Shown: in pieces, positions 53,153-61,695 of the stretch
Position numbering within the stretch: position 1 is the first letter of the stretch
How the letters are laid out: each line of letters opens with the position of its first letter
From: Candidatus Zhuqueibacterota bacterium
GTDB lineage: Bacteria > Zhuqueibacterota > Zhuqueibacteria > Residuimicrobiales > Krinioviventaceae
Direction of reading: 5' to 3'
DNA length: 64,000 bases
Assembly: GCA_016928775.1 (NCBI GenBank)
Contig: JAFGKD010000014.1
Location: forward strand, 1 to 64,000
Program-made: the position numbers and the translations under genes
The notes under the pieces: generated by a model
What the model saw: the letters and a program-made list of their open reading frames with translations, nothing else
Database searches by the model: none
Told to the model about the DNA's origin: nothing

Positions 53153-54079
53153 ATGATGTCGCAAGCGCTAAAATATGTGCTCATTACGCCAGCACGTAAT
53201 GAGGTCGCATTTATCGAAAAGACAATAGAGTCGGTTCTAAAGCAAACGATTTTGCCACGCAAGTGGATCATAGTGAGTGATGGATCAACTGACGGCACGG
53301 ACGATGTGGTCAAGAAATATGTGCCAAACTATACGTGGATCGAGCTGGTCAGAGCCCCTGAACGCGCCGAGAGGCACTTTGCCGGCAAGGTCCACGCATT
53401 TAACGCCGGCTACGAACATCTGCGGCACATTGACTATGATATCATCGGCAACCTGGATGCCGATATATCTTTTGATGCGGACTATATCGAGTATATCTTG
53501 AATAAATTTATAGAATTTCCTGAATTGGGCGTCGCCGGAACGCCTTTCAGAGAAGGAGTGAGCCAATATGATTATCGATTCTCCAGAAAAGAACATGTTT
53601 CCGGAGCATGTCAATTGTTCCGCCGGGAGTGCTTTGAGGCAATCGGCGGTTATCTCCCCTTGAAAGCGGGCGGTGTAGACCTCGCGTGCGTAGTCACTGC
53701 TCGAATGAAAGGCTGGAGAACCGAGACTTTTACGGGCACATACTGCGTGCATCATCGCATAATGGGAACAGGTGGGAGCAATCGATTGGCTGCGGCATTT
53801 AAGAGCGGATATGGTGATTATCCGATGGGGGTTCATCCAATCTGGCAGCTCTTCCGCTCAATCTATCAAATGAGTAGAAAACCGCTCGTGGTGGGAGGCA
53901 TGATGCTACTTTTCGGCTATTGCTGGGCGCTGATCCAGCGCGCCAAGTCGCCGGTATCCATGGAATTTTTTCGCTTCCGACGAAGAGAACAAATTCAGTG
54001 GCTGAATGACTCTATCATAAAGCATGTGCCCTTTGTAAAAACAGGAAAAAGTCATGCAAGCGAGACCTGTTCGTATTGA
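53153..54079 (+). CDS. Glycosyltransferase family 2
   Basis: 308-residue inverting GT-A transferase: VLITPARNEVAFIEKTIESV at the N-terminus, SDGSTDG at 42-48, and the DXD motif D102-A-D104 for metal and nucleotide sugar. GGYLPLKAGGVDLACV gives the acceptor-side aspartate, and a hydrophobic C-terminal segment (VVGGMMLLFGYCWALI) suggests membrane association. Adjacent ATG codons at 53153 and 53156 make the start uncertain by one codon. It overlaps the next gene by 26 bases. Confidence 0.9.
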   Translation: MMSQALKYVLITPARNEVAFIEKTIESVLKQTILPRKWIIVSDGSTDGTDDVVKKYVPNYTWIELVRAPERAERHFAGKVHAFNAGYEHLRHIDYDIIGNLDADISFDADYIEYILNKFIEFPELGVAGTPFREGVSQYDYRFSRKEHVSGACQLFRRECFEAIGGYLPLKAGGVDLACVVTARMKGWRTETFTGTYCVHHRIMGTGGSNRLAAAFKSGYGDYPMGVHPIWQLFRSIYQMSRKPLVVGGMMLLFGYCWALIQRAKSPVSMEFFRFRRREQIQWLNDSIIKHVPFVKTGKSHASETCSY

Positions 54080-55049
54080 CTGGCACGTTGGGCTGCCGAT
54101 ATTTGCTTCGGAATCGTTTCTGAAAGCCGTGGGAGACGAATATGGGTGGCTGGGAGGATGTGATGCTTCTCAAAAAGTGCGCTGTATATTACCCTACACT
54201 GTAATAAAAAAACTAATGATGCGTTTGGTGCGTTTCCGTGTGGAGACCATTCCGGTAGACGGGATACTGGACATTCAGGAGGAAAAATCATTTTTAAACA
54301 GTGCTATAGGCTTTTTTCGTTCAATTGATGCTGATCTGATCATTCCCGCTTCAAATAATACGATTTTTCGAACATTTCCCGACGGCGCTGACGCTGCGCC
54401 ATACGGCAGTTATGTGATCGATCTCACCCAGCCGGAAGAGATACTCTGGCGACGAATCCACAGTAAAGTGCGTCAGAATATCAATCACGCGCGAAAAATG
54501 GGACTGGTCATTAGAGATGACAGTGATCATCTCAGAGCAGCACATGAACTCATACGAACTACCTTTAAAAGATCAAAGCTGCCATTTATGGCTTTTAAAT
54601 CTTTCGAGCGCTTTATTCATGGACTGGGTGATAACTGCCGGATTCTGATCGCAGAGTACGAGGGATTAGCGCAAAGTTATATCGTTTTTGCCTACAGCAG
54701 CTACTGTGCTTATGCCATTTATGGCGGCAATGTGCCGCAGCAGCTGCAGGGAGCCACTAAATTGCTCTGTTGGGAAGCTATGCTTTCATTCAAGCAACTC
54801 GGTGTTAAACAATTTGATTTTTTTGGCACGAGAATTCATCCGGAAATCGGATCAAAGCAAGCAGATCTTTGTGCTTTTAAGAAGCGTTTTGGAGCACAGC
54901 TCAAGACCGGCTACATGTGGAAATATTCTCTCAATCGCAAGAAATACGCTCTCTATGCCGTGCTCCGCCGTATTCGGAGCGGCGGTGACATCGTTGATGC
55001 GGAACGCCACAAGCTCGCTGAGTTTATGGCGGAAATTAAAGCAAAATGA
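54054..55049 (+). CDS. FemAB-like acyltransferase 3
   Basis: 331-residue third FemAB-like protein of the locus: basic central motif IHSKVRQNINHARKMG, the acceptor loop AIYGGNVPQQLQGATKLLCWEAM and the C-terminal FDFFGTRIHPEIGSKQADL. Residue IDLTQPEEILW is the family's region before the basic helix. More distant from copies 1 and 2 than they are from each other, judged by eye. Overlaps the GT2 gene by 26 bases, so it is co-translated. Confidence 0.82.
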   Translation: MQARPVRIDWHVGLPIFASESFLKAVGDEYGWLGGCDASQKVRCILPYTVIKKLMMRLVRFRVETIPVDGILDIQEEKSFLNSAIGFFRSIDADLIIPASNNTIFRTFPDGADAAPYGSYVIDLTQPEEILWRRIHSKVRQNINHARKMGLVIRDDSDHLRAAHELIRTTFKRSKLPFMAFKSFERFIHGLGDNCRILIAEYEGLAQSYIVFAYSSYCAYAIYGGNVPQQLQGATKLLCWEAMLSFKQLGVKQFDFFGTRIHPEIGSKQADLCAFKKRFGAQLKTGYMWKYSLNRKKYALYAVLRRIRSGGDIVDAERHKLAEFMAEIKAK

Positions 55050-55079
55050 AAAGATAATTTATTCGCACAGGTCGAATTC

Positions 55080-56288
55080 ATGCCAAGCCTTATTCCGGCA
55101 GAGAATTGGGATTATAGCTTGAAGGATTTATTTTACGGGCTGAATGGCGCGCTGTCTCAGAACAAAAATCATGAAAAAATAGCTATCGAGAAAATTGGCA
55201 CATGCTTACCCATTCGCTCGGGCCGGGCAGCGATCGTTCTTGCTCTCAAAGCCCTCAATCTGCAGCCAGGAGGACGAGTTGCTGTGCCTTTATATAGTTG
55301 TCCGGCTGTTTTTAAAGCAATTGATAAAGCCGGCTGTACGCCGGTGTTTGTGGATATCGAACGGGATACGTTTTGTATGTCTGCCAAAGATTTGGCCGCC
55401 AAAAGAGATCAGATTGATGCCGTGATCGCTATTCATATGTTTGGAAATTTGTGTGACATGCACGGCCTGCTCGCTGTCGCCCGCGAGAAACCCATCATTG
55501 AAGACTGTGCGCAATCGCTTGGCAGCGACATCCATGGACATATGTCTGGGACGTTCGGCACAATGGCCATATTCAGCTTCCGCTCTGGAAAGTATTTATC
55601 AGTGGGAGAAGGAGGCGCCCTGTATGCACGCAATCCGGAAACCATGTCTCGGCTTGAGTTTATCATGAACGGGATGAGCATTCCCACAAGGACAATGGAA
55701 GTGCAGCATGCGATAAAAACATATATTCGGTCAAAACTCCGCACGAGACCGCTATATGGATTAATTGGGAGTAAACTGTGGAAAATTTATAATAGAACAG
55801 TCGATTACTCGGCAAAAACACCGGTTCTTCTCAGCACAATTCTGCAGCATGATCTTCGCCTGACCAAACAACGACTGACAAAATTCGCCAGGATTTTGAA
55901 TAAACAACGAGCGAATGCTGACTATTACTCCAATCATCTCAAAATAAATCCCGATATGATATGCTTTGAGAAATCTGACACTTTTTACAACCGCTTTGCT
56001 TATCCGATCTTATTTTCATCAATCGAGAAACGCGATGCATTAGCAGACTATTTATTCAAGAAAAAAATTGATACAATAAAACCATACCAGGATTGTGCAG
56101 AGATCGCATCAAAGTATTATGGATATGCGGGAGGATGTCCAGTGGCTGAACTGGTTGCCAAAACCGTTTTGATCATTCCAAGTCATTCTCGACTCAAGCA
56201 ATTCGAACTTGACTATATCGTCAATTGTTTTAACAAAGGCTGGGCAAAAGTTACCGCACGTCCGATCCAAGATTTTCCCATCTCATAG
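55080..56288 (+). CDS. DegT/DnrJ/EryC1-family sugar aminotransferase 2
   Basis: 402-residue PLP enzyme with more typical motifs than the first copy: SGRAAIVLALKAL, VPLYSCPAVFKAIDKAGCTP, IIEDCAQSLGS and the PLP-lysine K171 in FSFRSGKYLSVGEGGAL. Likely converts a keto-sugar nucleotide to an amino sugar. Located between a FemAB-like gene and a GT2 gene. Confidence 0.87.
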   Translation: MPSLIPAENWDYSLKDLFYGLNGALSQNKNHEKIAIEKIGTCLPIRSGRAAIVLALKALNLQPGGRVAVPLYSCPAVFKAIDKAGCTPVFVDIERDTFCMSAKDLAAKRDQIDAVIAIHMFGNLCDMHGLLAVAREKPIIEDCAQSLGSDIHGHMSGTFGTMAIFSFRSGKYLSVGEGGALYARNPETMSRLEFIMNGMSIPTRTMEVQHAIKTYIRSKLRTRPLYGLIGSKLWKIYNRTVDYSAKTPVLLSTILQHDLRLTKQRLTKFARILNKQRANADYYSNHLKINPDMICFEKSDTFYNRFAYPILFSSIEKRDALADYLFKKKIDTIKPYQDCAEIASKYYGYAGGCPVAELVAKTVLIIPSHSRLKQFELDYIVNCFNKGWAKVTARPIQDFPIS

Positions 56289-56298
56289 CGAAAAAGAT

Positions 56299-57204
56299 AT
56301 GAGTCCAAGACATCATATGTGTGTCTGCATATGCACTTTTAAAAGGCCTGAACTCCTGGGACGATTATTGGCGAAATTGCAAACGCTGGAGACCGAAGAC
56401 CTTTTTGACTATTCAATTGTCATTGTGGATAATGATCAGACTGAATCAGCGCGCCAAACTGTTCAATCCTGGAAACAACAATCCCATATCGCGCTCGCAT
56501 ATTATGTTGAGCCGGAACAAAACATCGCCCGTGCGCGAAATAAAGCCGTCGAGAACGCCAAAGGTGATTATATCAGTTTTATTGACGATGACGAATATCC
56601 GGATGAGCATTGGCTCCTGAACCTCTATAAAGCTTTGATGTGGCATCAAACGGACGGTGTTCTTGGACCTGTTCTGCCGCATTTTGAAGCCGAACCGCCG
56701 ACCTGGGTGATGAAAGGGCACTTTTTTGACCGACCGATGCATCAGACCGGCCATGTTCTGGAATGGAAAGAGTGCAGAACAGGAAATGTTCTGCTAAAAC
56801 GCACAGTTTTTACAGAAAGCGGCGAATGGTTTGATCCAAAACTTGGGAGTGGCGGGGAAGATCGAGATTTCTTTCGAAAAAAAATTCAGCAGGGCTTTAC
56901 TTTTATCTGGTGCAATGAAGCGCCGGTTTTTGAAAGCATACCGGCACGGCGATGGAATAGAGTCGTTCTATTAAAAAGAGCGTTTCTCCGAGGCAAAATG
57001 GCGCTCTATGCCGCCAAGTCAAAACCACCAACTGTTCTGCGCTCGCTGGCGGCAATTTTTGCCTATACATTGTTCCTGCCGTTTTTGTTCATCCTGGGTC
57101 ATCACTTGTTCATGCGTTATCTTGTCAAAGATTTCGACCATATCGGAAAAGTAATGACTTTTATCGGTTTTGATTTCGTCAAAGAAAAATATGTTATAAG
57201 CTAA
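56299..57204 (+). CDS. Glycosyltransferase family 2, second copy
   Basis: 301-residue GT-A transferase: CVCICTFKRPELL at the N-terminus, VDNDQTESA, EPEQNIARARNKAVENAKGDYI and an acidic DXD-type IDDDEYP (D96-D98). The catalytic-loop GGEDRDFFRK follows, and a hydrophobic C-terminal helix (IFAYTLFLPFLFILG). Start ATG at 56299 is taken because the preceding stop is at 56288 and homology begins here; the frame opens at 56209. Confidence 0.9.
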   Translation: MSPRHHMCVCICTFKRPELLGRLLAKLQTLETEDLFDYSIVIVDNDQTESARQTVQSWKQQSHIALAYYVEPEQNIARARNKAVENAKGDYISFIDDDEYPDEHWLLNLYKALMWHQTDGVLGPVLPHFEAEPPTWVMKGHFFDRPMHQTGHVLEWKECRTGNVLLKRTVFTESGEWFDPKLGSGGEDRDFFRKKIQQGFTFIWCNEAPVFESIPARRWNRVVLLKRAFLRGKMALYAAKSKPPTVLRSLAAIFAYTLFLPFLFILGHHLFMRYLVKDFDHIGKVMTFIGFDFVKEKYVIS

Positions 57205-57242
57205 ATTTTAATCGTTTCGATTCATTCATTTTACGGGCAATC

Positions 57243-58307
57243 GTGGACATCAACTTTAACACATTTATCATTCAACGCGAGGAGCCGATACTGGTGACAG
57301 GAGCCAATGGATTTGTCGGTTCCAAAGTTGTTCAAACACTTTTGGATTATGGTCTGCGAAAAATTAAATGTCTGTCCAGGCCAACAAGCACAGCAAACAG
57401 GCTTGATTCTTTGCAAAAGCAGTATGGCGAAAAAAGCCTGGAAATTGTTAAAGGCAATCTATTATCGCGTGAAACATGTGCAGCCGCTACAAATGGCATT
57501 TCGGTGATTTATCATTTGGCGGCCGGTATCGAAAAATCATTTTCAGGGTGCTTTTTAAATTCCGTCGTCACAACCAGAAATCTTTTGGACGCTGCAACAC
57601 GACAATCCACCTTAAAGCGTTTTGTCAACACAAGTACCATCGCTGTCTATTCAAACGCCCATATCCCTCGAGGCGGTCTGATCGACGAATCATCTAAAGT
57701 GGATACAAGATGGAAAAGACGATATGAGGCCTACACATATGGCAAAGCCAAACAAGATGAAGTGATTCTTGAATATGCCCAAAAGTATCAATTGCCTTTT
57801 GTGATCGTTCGGCCGAGCGTTGTATATGGACCCGGCAAAGCCAAGATTACCGATAGAATAGGCACAAATACCTTTGGCATTTTCCTGCATTTGGGCTTGC
57901 GCAATCAAATCCCGCTAACCTATATTGACAACTGCGCCGAGGCGATTGTTTTGGCGGGATTAAAAAAAGGCATAGATGGCCAGGTATTTAATATTGTTGA
58001 TGATGACTTGCCCAGTAGCAGGGAATTTCTTCGCGGCTACAAAAGACATGTTCGGCGGTTTATCTCGATCCCGGTTCCATACGCGATATGGTATCTTTTT
58101 AACGCTTTTTGGGAAAAATATTCCAAGTGGTCTGATGGGCAATTGCCCCCGGTTTACAATAGAACCGCCTGCGCGATATATTGGAAAGGCAACACTTATT
58201 CAAACAGCAAGGCGAAAGAAATGCTGGGATGGCGTCAACGGATACCAACACAAGTCGCCCTGATGAAATTTTTCGATTATATGAGCCAAAGAGAAAAAAG
58301 AGTATGA
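57243..58307 (+). CDS. NAD-dependent sugar epimerase/dehydratase
   Basis: 354-residue extended short-chain dehydrogenase: Rossmann TGANGFVG at 19-26, catalytic STIAVYS region, Y164-x3-K168 in YTYGKAK, and VRPSVVYGPG. It starts with GTG at 57243; the RBS is weak. It acts on a nucleotide sugar, as an epimerase or dehydratase. Its stop overlaps the next gene (ATGA). Confidence 0.87.
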   Translation: MDINFNTFIIQREEPILVTGANGFVGSKVVQTLLDYGLRKIKCLSRPTSTANRLDSLQKQYGEKSLEIVKGNLLSRETCAAATNGISVIYHLAAGIEKSFSGCFLNSVVTTRNLLDAATRQSTLKRFVNTSTIAVYSNAHIPRGGLIDESSKVDTRWKRRYEAYTYGKAKQDEVILEYAQKYQLPFVIVRPSVVYGPGKAKITDRIGTNTFGIFLHLGLRNQIPLTYIDNCAEAIVLAGLKKGIDGQVFNIVDDDLPSSREFLRGYKRHVRRFISIPVPYAIWYLFNAFWEKYSKWSDGQLPPVYNRTACAIYWKGNTYSNSKAKEMLGWRQRIPTQVALMKFFDYMSQREKRV

Positions 58308-59380
58308 AAGTCGGTATTGTTGGATGTGGCAAAATGGCGGAGCAACATGCCCGGCAAATCAAACGAATTCCCGGGGCTACAATAGTCGGAGTTTGTGATA
58401 TTGAAATCCTTATGGCCAAGCAATTGGCGGAACGATTTGGCATTCGCGCATATTTCACAGATTTATCCGAGATGTTGGAGACAATCGAGCTTGATGTTAT
58501 TCATATCACAACGCCACCTCACAGCCATTTTGCCTTGGCGAAATTGGCTCTTGCAGCCGGCTGCCATGTTTATGTGGAAAAACCTTTCACGCTCAATACA
58601 GCTGAAGCAGAAGCATTAATTGCATTCGCCAAGCAAAAAGGGCGTAAAATCACCGCAGGGCATAATGCACAATTTACGCACGCGATGATTCGCATGCGGG
58701 AGATGGTGACACAGGGGTACCTTGGCGGACCACCCATTCATATGGAATGTCATTATTGCTATGAATTAGGCGATGCAAGTTATGTCAAGGCATTTTTAGG
58801 GGATAGAGATCATTGGCTACGCCAACTTCCGGGGTCGCTTTTACAAAATATTATCAGCCACGGCATAAGCAAAATTGCCGAGTTTCTGGTGGGTGAAAAT
58901 CCTCTGGTCATTGCACACGGCTTCGCCAGTCCTTTCCTGGTCAATATTGGCGAATCTGCTATTATTGATGAAGTCAGGGTGATAATTAAGGATGACGTGT
59001 CGACGACAGCCTACTTTACTTTTTCCACCCAGCTCCGCCCGGCACTGCATCAATTGCGATTATGTGGTCCCAAGCGAACTTTGATCGTTGATGATGACCA
59101 TCAAATTCTCTGCAAAATGAATAACAAGGAATACAAGAGCTATTTGCAATACTTTATTCCACCACTTGGCTTTGCCGGACAGTACATCGGGAATTGGGGG
59201 AGAAATCTCTTAAAATTTTTAGCGAACGATTTTCATTTGCCCAATGATGCCGGATTAAAAAGACTGATAGAAGCCTTCTATTTGTCGATTACCAATGATG
59301 CGCCTCTACCACTTTCTTATAATGAAATCCTTCTCACCGCCAGAATAATGGATGCTATATTTTCGCAAATCAAGCGGTGA
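58304..59380 (+). CDS. Gfo/Idh/MocA-family sugar oxidoreductase, cytoplasmic
   Basis: 358-residue NAD(P) oxidoreductase: Rossmann GIVGCGKMAEQH near residue 4, ITTPPHSHF, and the intact EKP motif at 92-94 (VEKPFTL). No Tat signal, unlike the exported homologue at 8567. Such enzymes oxidise UDP-GlcNAc(A) or similar sugars at C3, often feeding a DegT aminotransferase, which is present twice here. The start at 58304 overlaps the epimerase stop by four bases. Confidence 0.88.
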   Translation: MKVGIVGCGKMAEQHARQIKRIPGATIVGVCDIEILMAKQLAERFGIRAYFTDLSEMLETIELDVIHITTPPHSHFALAKLALAAGCHVYVEKPFTLNTAEAEALIAFAKQKGRKITAGHNAQFTHAMIRMREMVTQGYLGGPPIHMECHYCYELGDASYVKAFLGDRDHWLRQLPGSLLQNIISHGISKIAEFLVGENPLVIAHGFASPFLVNIGESAIIDEVRVIIKDDVSTTAYFTFSTQLRPALHQLRLCGPKRTLIVDDDHQILCKMNNKEYKSYLQYFIPPLGFAGQYIGNWGRNLLKFLANDFHLPNDAGLKRLIEAFYLSITNDAPLPLSYNEILLTARIMDAIFSQIKR

Positions 59381-59445
59381 GGAAGACGATCGAAAAGTCG
59401 ATTGATAGATATTAAATTTCAGCATCAACTTTACGGACAAGCGAT

Positions 59446-60828
59446 ATGCCATCTGTTCTCGCGCTATTCTTGTGCACGGCATTTGTGTTTTTTCTGCTGC
59501 GAATCGATCACAAACAAAGCTCCGGACTTTCTCTGGCTCTTTGGGTGCCAACTGTGTGGATGCTGATCATCGCAAGTAAACCGCTTGGCGTTTGGTTTCC
59601 ATTCACAACCCGAGTCGAGGATGTCACATCGAGTCCGCTGGACCAAATCTTTTTGATCCTTTTGCTGGCTTGTGGATTATTTCTCTTGATCAGGAGAAAG
59701 TTAAACTGGTCTAAATTTTTTCGCGAGAATTCATGGCTCATTGTGCTTCTTTGTTATATGTTTCTGAGTACTTTGTGGTCTGATATGCCATTCGTCTCTC
59801 TAAAACGATGGATACGAGAATTAATTGCCGTGGTGATGGCTCTGTTAGTTCTCAGTGAACAGAATTCGCGAAGAGCTATGCAAACTATTCTCAGAAGAAC
59901 CACCTATATACTCATACCATTCTCACTGCTCCTCATTAAATACTATCCTGTGTATGGAGTTCAGTATGGTCGCTGGTCAGGAGAAATTATGTGGATAGGT
60001 GTCACCATGCAAAAGAATGGTCTGGGGAGATTATGCATCATTTCCGCTTTTTTCCTCATGTGGAGCCTCTGGAGAAGAATGCAGGGACGTGACCGTCCCG
60101 TTGTTAAGTATCAAACCTATGCGGAACTAGTTGTTCTTTTACTCACAATTAGACTGCTGATCGGACCAACACTGCAAGCCTATTCTGCGACCTCGGTTTT
60201 GGCATTTATTGTAGGATTAATGACTTTTGGTGCTCTTTTGTGGCTGAATAAAAACAGAATTAGTATACGCTCCTTGCCGGTCGAGTCAGCCCTTTTGCTA
60301 TTTATTGTCCTTGGAACGGCAAGTGTCTTTATTGGTAGTCTATCCACTTCTCATATTACCGGTGCGCTGGGCCGGGATGCAACCTTGACGGGTAGAACTG
60401 ATGTATGGGCGAATCTCCTGCCCGAGGCGATGCAGCGGATCGTATTGGGACATGGCTTTGGGGGTTTTTGGACGAATAAAACCCGATTAAATTATGAAAT
60501 TAGCGAAGCACATAGCGGCTATCTCGACGTACTGCTGGACATTGGATTCTTTGGGCTGATCCTGTTAGCCATTTTCCTCATGTTTTCGTGCCAAAAGGCG
60601 AAGAAAGGACTTTATTATGACTTTAATTGGTCTACTCTATGGATTTGTTATTTGCTCATGGCTGCTGTTCATAATATAACAGAAACTTCGCTTAATTCAC
60701 TTTCTTCCCACCTGACGGCGGTCTTGGTATTTATGGCAGTGACATCTTCGGCGACTCCCGCGCTGCCGTATGAAATTTGTCAAAAATATTGTGACCTTTT
60801 GCAGCAGAAAATTGAAAGCGAGGCGTGA
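59446..60828 (+). CDS. O-antigen ligase/polymerase-like membrane protein
   Basis: 460-residue multi-pass membrane protein with about ten hydrophobic segments and the Wzy_C-type periplasmic loop: GHGFGGFWTNKTRLNYEISE followed by AHSGYLDVLLDIG. It may polymerise the lipid-linked repeat units or ligate the chain. The only such protein in the window, so the presumed polymerase of the locus. Confidence 0.85.
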   Translation: MPSVLALFLCTAFVFFLLRIDHKQSSGLSLALWVPTVWMLIIASKPLGVWFPFTTRVEDVTSSPLDQIFLILLLACGLFLLIRRKLNWSKFFRENSWLIVLLCYMFLSTLWSDMPFVSLKRWIRELIAVVMALLVLSEQNSRRAMQTILRRTTYILIPFSLLLIKYYPVYGVQYGRWSGEIMWIGVTMQKNGLGRLCIISAFFLMWSLWRRMQGRDRPVVKYQTYAELVVLLLTIRLLIGPTLQAYSATSVLAFIVGLMTFGALLWLNKNRISIRSLPVESALLLFIVLGTASVFIGSLSTSHITGALGRDATLTGRTDVWANLLPEAMQRIVLGHGFGGFWTNKTRLNYEISEAHSGYLDVLLDIGFFGLILLAIFLMFSCQKAKKGLYYDFNWSTLWICYLLMAAVHNITETSLNSLSSHLTAVLVFMAVTSSATPALPYEICQKYCDLLQQKIESEA

Positions 60829-60836
60829 ATTTATTG

Positions 60837-61670
60837 ATGACAAAACAAGATCTCGCTGTCTTGTTGTTGTATTATTTAGGCTTTTCCAGAATCAGAAATT
60901 CAATTTTTCTTTTGCAGCGAAAACCTATTGCACTGTTCCTGCTTTTTCATGATATTCCCCCCAACGAGAGCGCTTGTTTCGAGACGAAAATGCTTTTTCT
61001 GAAGCGAATTGGGAATATCATTAGCCTTGACGATTTTTTCTCGGGGAAATTAGCTGCGGAAAAAATAAATATCGTCATCACCTTCGATGACGGATTTAGG
61101 AGTTGTGTGTCTTGCGTACTGCCTATTCTCAAAAAGCTAAAATTACCTGCCACCTTTTTTTTGTCATCGGGTTTTGTGAATCTTTCAAAAAAGGAGGCAT
61201 CAAAATTCATCCGTACAAGACTTTTTGATAATCGTTCTCATCCGGAACTTGCCGGTGGCTTAACTGATGCAGAAGTGAGAAAGATTGTTGAGGAAGGTTT
61301 TATCGTGGGTGGGCATACCTTAAATCACTCCAATTTGGCACAGCTTGCAGATGAAGATGTGCTGCGCTACGAAATAATGGAAGACAAAAAAAGATTAGAA
61401 CATTTTAGCGGCACAAAGGTTGATTACTTTGCCTACCCCTTTGGGGCATATCATAATCCACGTATCAATATTGTCGATATTCTGCAGCAATCGGGATACA
61501 AAGGAGCAGTCACCACACTTTCCGGCCTCAACAGATTAGGATCAGATCGATTCATGCTGAATCGGGAACAAACACCGGCATCAATACATGGGCAGCTTTT
61601 TAAGGCAAGAGCTTTTGGCAATTATGCGGCAGTCTGCTTTGTCAAACAGCACCTTGCAAAGCTGATCTGA
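60837..61670 (+). CDS. Polysaccharide deacetylase, third copy
   Basis: 277-residue NodB-domain protein with the clearest motifs of the three: TFDDG at 82-86, the histidine pair H160/H164 in GGHTLNHSN, and YFAYPFGAY. ATG 60837 is used, though GTG 60825 overlapping the previous stop is possible; GAGG lies at a poor distance for either. The N-terminus is hydrophobic and may tether it to the membrane. Predicted to de-N-acetylate the polymer. Confidence 0.85.
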   Translation: MTKQDLAVLLLYYLGFSRIRNSIFLLQRKPIALFLLFHDIPPNESACFETKMLFLKRIGNIISLDDFFSGKLAAEKINIVITFDDGFRSCVSCVLPILKKLKLPATFFLSSGFVNLSKKEASKFIRTRLFDNRSHPELAGGLTDAEVRKIVEEGFIVGGHTLNHSNLAQLADEDVLRYEIMEDKKRLEHFSGTKVDYFAYPFGAYHNPRINIVDILQQSGYKGAVTTLSGLNRLGSDRFMLNREQTPASIHGQLFKARAFGNYAAVCFVKQHLAKLI

Positions 61671-61695
61671 CTCAGCAAAACAGCAATATGTCGAG